NCBI GenBank assembly: GCA_018061585.1
Contig: JAGOTU010000044.1
Location: forward strand, 1 to 7,369
From: Minisyncoccota bacterium
GTDB taxonomy: Bacteria > Patescibacteriota > Minisyncoccia > Phycocordibacterales > UBA2100
Direction of reading: 5' to 3'
Length of the DNA: 7,369 nucleotides
The notes below the pieces were generated by a model. The model was not told the origin of the DNA. It made no database searches and saw nothing but the letters and a program-made list of their open reading frames with translations. The position numbers were made by a program, and so were the translations under genes. Shown piece by piece: positions 5,112 through 7,369 of this stretch; within the stretch, counting starts at the first letter, position 1; each line of letters begins with the position of its first letter.

Positions 5112-5555
5112 ATGAGCGAGAAAATATTGACCGTTTCGGTCGACGAACAGGGCGAGCTCCATTCCTCTCTCACAGGTTCAATTCCGAATGAGAAGGTGCC
5201 GCAATTGGAGCAAGAAATAGCAGAGGCGAAAGCGCTCATCCGCGAGGCGTATCAGCGGCGTAATATCGAATTCCGCTCACTTATCGACCTCACACAATTC
5301 GAAGGCACATACGCACCCAAAGCGATCGCAGTCCTTGCCGCATACATGAAAGCGAATAAGCCGTTCGTATTCAGGAGCGCGGCGTTCGGTGGTGGCGACA
5401 TGACGAACCTTGCTGCGAATATCGTTGCAACGATGGCAGGGCGAGACAATCTCGCGTTCTTTAAAACACGGGAACAGGCAGAGGAGTGGCTCGCAAAGAT
5501 CGATGCTCCCGTTGTGAGCGGTGTGTTACCACGCGACACAACGCCTACGCAGTAA
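5112..5555 (+). CDS. STAS/SEC14-like domain protein (147 aa)
   Basis: The 147-residue soluble protein looks like the STAS/SEC14-type (SpoIIAA-like) alpha/beta fold. An N-terminal strand pair (ILTVSVDEQGELHSSLTG) is followed by a long helix at about 30-50. Next come a central strand with SLIDLTQFEGTYAP (56-69), a helix, the strand PFVFRSAAFG (84-93) and a final LAFFKTREQAEEWLAKI helix (114-130). The last piece is typical of this family, which often ends in a phrase like FKTREEALAWL. Members are poorly understood; STAS folds can bind nucleotides, lipids or anti-sigma partners. I see no clear phosphorylatable Ser of the SpoIIAA type. It lies 42 bases after the kinase and has its own promoter. 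The start is taken at 5112 rather than an in-frame TTG at 5097 that overlaps the -10. The final 11 bases overlap the reverse-strand monooxygenase. Confidence 0.7.
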   Translation: MSEKILTVSVDEQGELHSSLTGSIPNEKVPQLEQEIAEAKALIREAYQRRNIEFRSLIDLTQFEGTYAPKAIAVLAAYMKANKPFVFRSAAFGGGDMTNLAANIVATMAGRDNLAFFKTREQAEEWLAKIDAPVVSGVLPRDTTPTQ

Positions 5556-6765
5556 ACAGGTCCTTTTCAATATGCTGAGCGCCGAATCCGATCCCGATGA
5601 ATCGTGCGGGGATCGCCTGCAAGAACGGAAACCAACTGAGTAGGCGCATAGGGAGCGGTACGTGCGTTTCTCCTCGCTTTCGCAAAAAAGGAATAAGTAC
5701 ACGATCCTGCAATATCGATTGAACACGCTGCATTTTGCGCACCGCACGCTCGCGACGGTTTTGCACCTCGCACAGGTCGTCTCGTGTCGGAATACCGCGC
5801 CTGAATGCGCGTATGAGCACGTTACCAGCAGCCACAGCGTCGTGAATGGCCACATTGATCCCGACGCCTCCCATGGGAGACATCGTGTGTGCACTGTCGC
5901 CTATGCAGAGTAGACCTTCTTTGTGCCACTCCCGGGCGTGATCAAGTCCGACGCTTAAGAGCTTGACCTCGTCCCACGACTGAAGTTTATCGGCGGAAGG
6001 TGCTATGAACGGAGCCAGTTTTTTTATATCCGCTATGAATTGTGGAAGCCCCGCCTGCTTCATGCTATCGAGCTTTCCTTTCTCTATAAGCCACCCGCAC
6101 TGCCAGTAATCACCTCGATCGAGTGTTACCATCACTTTTCCGTCGTTCATGATCCCGAACGATTCTTCAGGGTCCGTTCCGCGTGCTGCAAGTTTGAACC
6201 ACAGGACGTCGAACGGAACCGCGAGTGTCTCCATATCAAGCTGTGCCTTTTCCCGGATCGTAGAATGTCGTCCGTCGCATCCGATGACAAGCTCGGCGCG
6301 AATATCGAACTGCTCTTCCTTGTGCTTCGCTCGGACTCCAACGGCACGGCCGTGCTCCCATATGATGTCGGTCGCTTCGGTTTCCATATGCAGATGGAAT
6401 GACGGATACTGCGCGGCTTCTTTTGCAAGGAAATTCAGAAAATCCCATTGCGGAAGGAATGCGATATACGGCTCGCGGACATGGAGTCGGCTGAAATCAG
6501 CGAGGGGGTAGAGTCCGCCACCGACTCGCCCGATCATCCTTCGGGTCTTATTGTGCGGAACTTTCAGAAAGTCTTCCAATATCCCAAGTTCGTGCAAAAT
6601 TTCCATAGACGATGGGTGAATGGTGTCTCCACGAAAATCGCGGAAGAAGTCCGGCCATTTTTCGAGAACATGCACTTCTACACCCGCTCGCGCAAGCATG
6701 TAACCGAGCATCATTCCGGCCGGTCCGCCGCCCGCGATCACACAGCGCGTCTGTATGTTTTCCAT
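5545..6765 (-). CDS. FAD-dependent monooxygenase, aromatic-hydroxylase/UbiH-like
   Basis: This complete 406-residue flavoprotein is in the PHBH/UbiH-type group A monooxygenase superfamily, whose members use FAD, NAD(P)H and oxygen to hydroxylate aromatic or similar substrates. The dinucleotide fold motif GGGPAG is at residues 12-17, with the ribose-binding Glu35 in VLEKW. RDFRGDTIHPSSMEILHELG (42-61) follows. The DG motif is in VIGCDGRHSTIRE (160-172), with Asp164-Gly165. The GD flavin-binding motif is in CIGDSAHTMSPMGGVGINVA (287-306), with Asp290. The C-terminal 85 residues are helical and basic (FRRGIPTRDD, NRRERAVRK). The substrate is unknown, and nothing nearby indicates ubiquinone or aromatic degradation. 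The start at 6765 is supported by TATAAT ending 6 bases upstream. From memory, close relatives are common in Proteobacteria and Actinobacteria, so transfer is possible. Confidence 0.92.
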   Translation of the reverse strand: MENIQTRCVIAGGGPAGMMLGYMLARAGVEVHVLEKWPDFFRDFRGDTIHPSSMEILHELGILEDFLKVPHNKTRRMIGRVGGGLYPLADFSRLHVREPYIAFLPQWDFLNFLAKEAAQYPSFHLHMETEATDIIWEHGRAVGVRAKHKEEQFDIRAELVIGCDGRHSTIREKAQLDMETLAVPFDVLWFKLAARGTDPEESFGIMNDGKVMVTLDRGDYWQCGWLIEKGKLDSMKQAGLPQFIADIKKLAPFIAPSADKLQSWDEVKLLSVGLDHAREWHKEGLLCIGDSAHTMSPMGGVGINVAIHDAVAAGNVLIRAFRRGIPTRDDLCEVQNRRERAVRKMQRVQSILQDRVLIPFLRKRGETHVPLPMRLLSWFPFLQAIPARFIGIGFGAQHIEKDLFTA

Positions 6766-6771
6766 AGCACT

Positions 6772-6777
6772 ATTATA
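6772..6777 (-). promoter_or_regulatory. Consensus -10 (TATAAT) for the monooxygenase
   Basis: On the reverse strand TATAAT ends 6 bases before the ATG at 6765, predicting a leaderless transcript. Its upstream region would overlap the divergent amine oxidase promoter. Confidence 0.7.
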
Positions 6778-6790
6778 TCCTGCAAAAGGT

Positions 6791-6796
6791 TATAAT
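6791..6796 (+). promoter_or_regulatory. Consensus -10 (TATAAT) for the amine oxidase-like gene
   Basis: TATAAT ends 6 bases before ATG 6803. Only 13 bp separate it from the divergent TATAAT, so its -35 region falls on the other promoter's -10 and no good -35 sequence is seen. Confidence 0.7.
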
Positions 6797-6802
6797 CCCG
6801 GG

Positions 6803-7369
6803 ATGAAAATTGTAGTAGTCGGGGCGGGAGCAGCGGGCATCTTGGCGGCGCGCGAACTCACGCGCGCGGGACACGATGTCATTGTGCTCGAGGCGCGCGA
6901 CCGTATCGGCGGGCGCATCTTTCCGCAGTCCGTCGAGGAATTCGGATACGAGGCAATGGGAGGTGCGGAATTCGTTCACGGCGCTGCGCCTATTACGCGA
7001 GGGATAATCGAGGAAGCGGGTCTGACCCTGCAACAAGGAACGGAATGGTGGAATGTGTACGACGGTGAGCCTTCGACACGAAATATATGGGAGGGCAGCA
7101 TGCCGCAACTCGAGCAGCGATTGGATGAGTTGGAAGCCGACATGACCGTCGCTGATTTTCTCGACACATATTTTCCGGCGCCCGGGCATGACGAGGTTCG
7201 CGAGTTCGCAACACGGTGGACGCAGTCATACGATGCCGGTGAGATCACGCGTGCAAGTGCGAAGTCCATGGGCCATGAAATGATCCATGATCGCGAGCAT
7301 TCTCAGTACAGTCTGAAAGAGGGGTACGGTGCTCTCCTCGCGCATCTCATGAAGGACATCAAAGCGGAG
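6803..7369 (+). CDS. Flavin amine oxidase-like FAD oxidoreductase, 5' part only
   Basis: The frame is open from ATG 6803 to the end of the window, giving 189 residues of a protein that continues beyond it. It begins MKIVVVGAGAAGILAARELT, with the Rossmann motif GAGAAG at 7-12. The amine oxidase box VLEARDRIGGRIFP follows at 28-41, with Glu30 for FAD ribose and the RIGGR turn. YEAMGGAEFVHG (49-60) is the usual next landmark before the substrate domain. Relatives include monoamine oxidases, polyamine oxidases and phytoene desaturase-like proteins; the visible part best fits the NAD(P)-binding amine oxidase group. The FAD-binding C-terminal region and the substrate-defining residues are missing, so the substrate cannot be named. 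It is divergent from the monooxygenase with a 37-bp gap. Confidence 0.9.
   Translation, partial: MKIVVVGAGAAGILAARELTRAGHDVIVLEARDRIGGRIFPQSVEEFGYEAMGGAEFVHGAAPITRGIIEEAGLTLQQGTEWWNVYDGEPSTRNIWEGSMPQLEQRLDELEADMTVADFLDTYFPAPGHDEVREFATRWTQSYDAGEITRASAKSMGHEMIHDREHSQYSLKEGYGALLAHLMKDIKAE

Noticed and set aside
6040..6511. Two forward frames of about 120 residues inside the monooxygenase gene
   Set aside because: They lie antisense to conserved monooxygenase sequence and show no family motif or promoter.
1..7369. Alternative genetic code with TGA as glycine (Gracilibacteria/Absconditabacteria)
   Set aside because: TGA ends the acyltransferase and kinase genes at natural protein ends, and no conserved frame contains an internal TGA.
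1..7369. CRISPR array, mobile element, toxin-antitoxin or defence island
   Set aside because: No regularly spaced repeats, transposase, integrase, terminal repeats or recognisable defence domains are present.

Overview
The window reads as compact bacterial chromosome of roughly balanced base composition. TGA is used as a stop (the acyltransferase and the kinase both end in it), so the standard bacterial code applies. Short intergenic gaps, several short membrane proteins, a membrane-anchored fibronectin-III protein and starts without Shine-Dalgarno sequences suggest a Patescibacteria/CPR genome (Parcubacteria or Kaiserbacteria-like). That placement is inferred from style; no phylogenetic marker is present.

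Layout, left to right. The 3' end of an S41 C-terminal processing protease (1-345) is followed by two tiny membrane-protein genes (365-574 and 593-763). The second meets, tail to tail, a reverse-strand PPOX-type flavin-fold protein (760-1227). A divergent promoter region separates that gene from a four-helix membrane protein (1298-1747). Next come an integral-membrane acyltransferase-3 (1813-2850), an intergenic stretch packed with inverted repeats (2831-2911), and an anchored protein with two Fn3-like domains (2912-3703). A 48-residue Ala/Pro/Glu-rich gene (3800-3946) follows; it has a real 5' leader and a textbook intrinsic terminator. Then come a soluble PAS/HisKA_2 histidine kinase (4032-5069) and a STAS/SEC14-like protein (5112-5555). 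The last two genes are divergently transcribed flavoenzymes: an aromatic-hydroxylase-like FAD monooxygenase (5545-6765, reverse) and an amine-oxidase-like flavoprotein cut by the window end (6803 onward).

The most striking pattern is regulatory. Seven starts, on both strands, have a TANNNT -10 hexamer ending 6-7 bases before the start codon, with no Shine-Dalgarno sequence. That geometry puts the transcription start on or beside the start codon, so these genes are predicted to be leaderless. The pattern also corrects several start sites (1298, 1227 reverse, 5112).

Functionally the window is a mix of independently transcribed units rather than one operon. Cell-surface functions (protease, acyltransferase, Fn3 protein, small membrane proteins) dominate the left half; signalling and flavin redox functions dominate the right. 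I see no CRISPR array, tRNA, rRNA, insertion sequence or obvious defence system. The nearest things to an unexplained system are the 48-residue gene with its isolated transcription unit, the kinase/STAS pair, and the structured region before the Fn3 gene.
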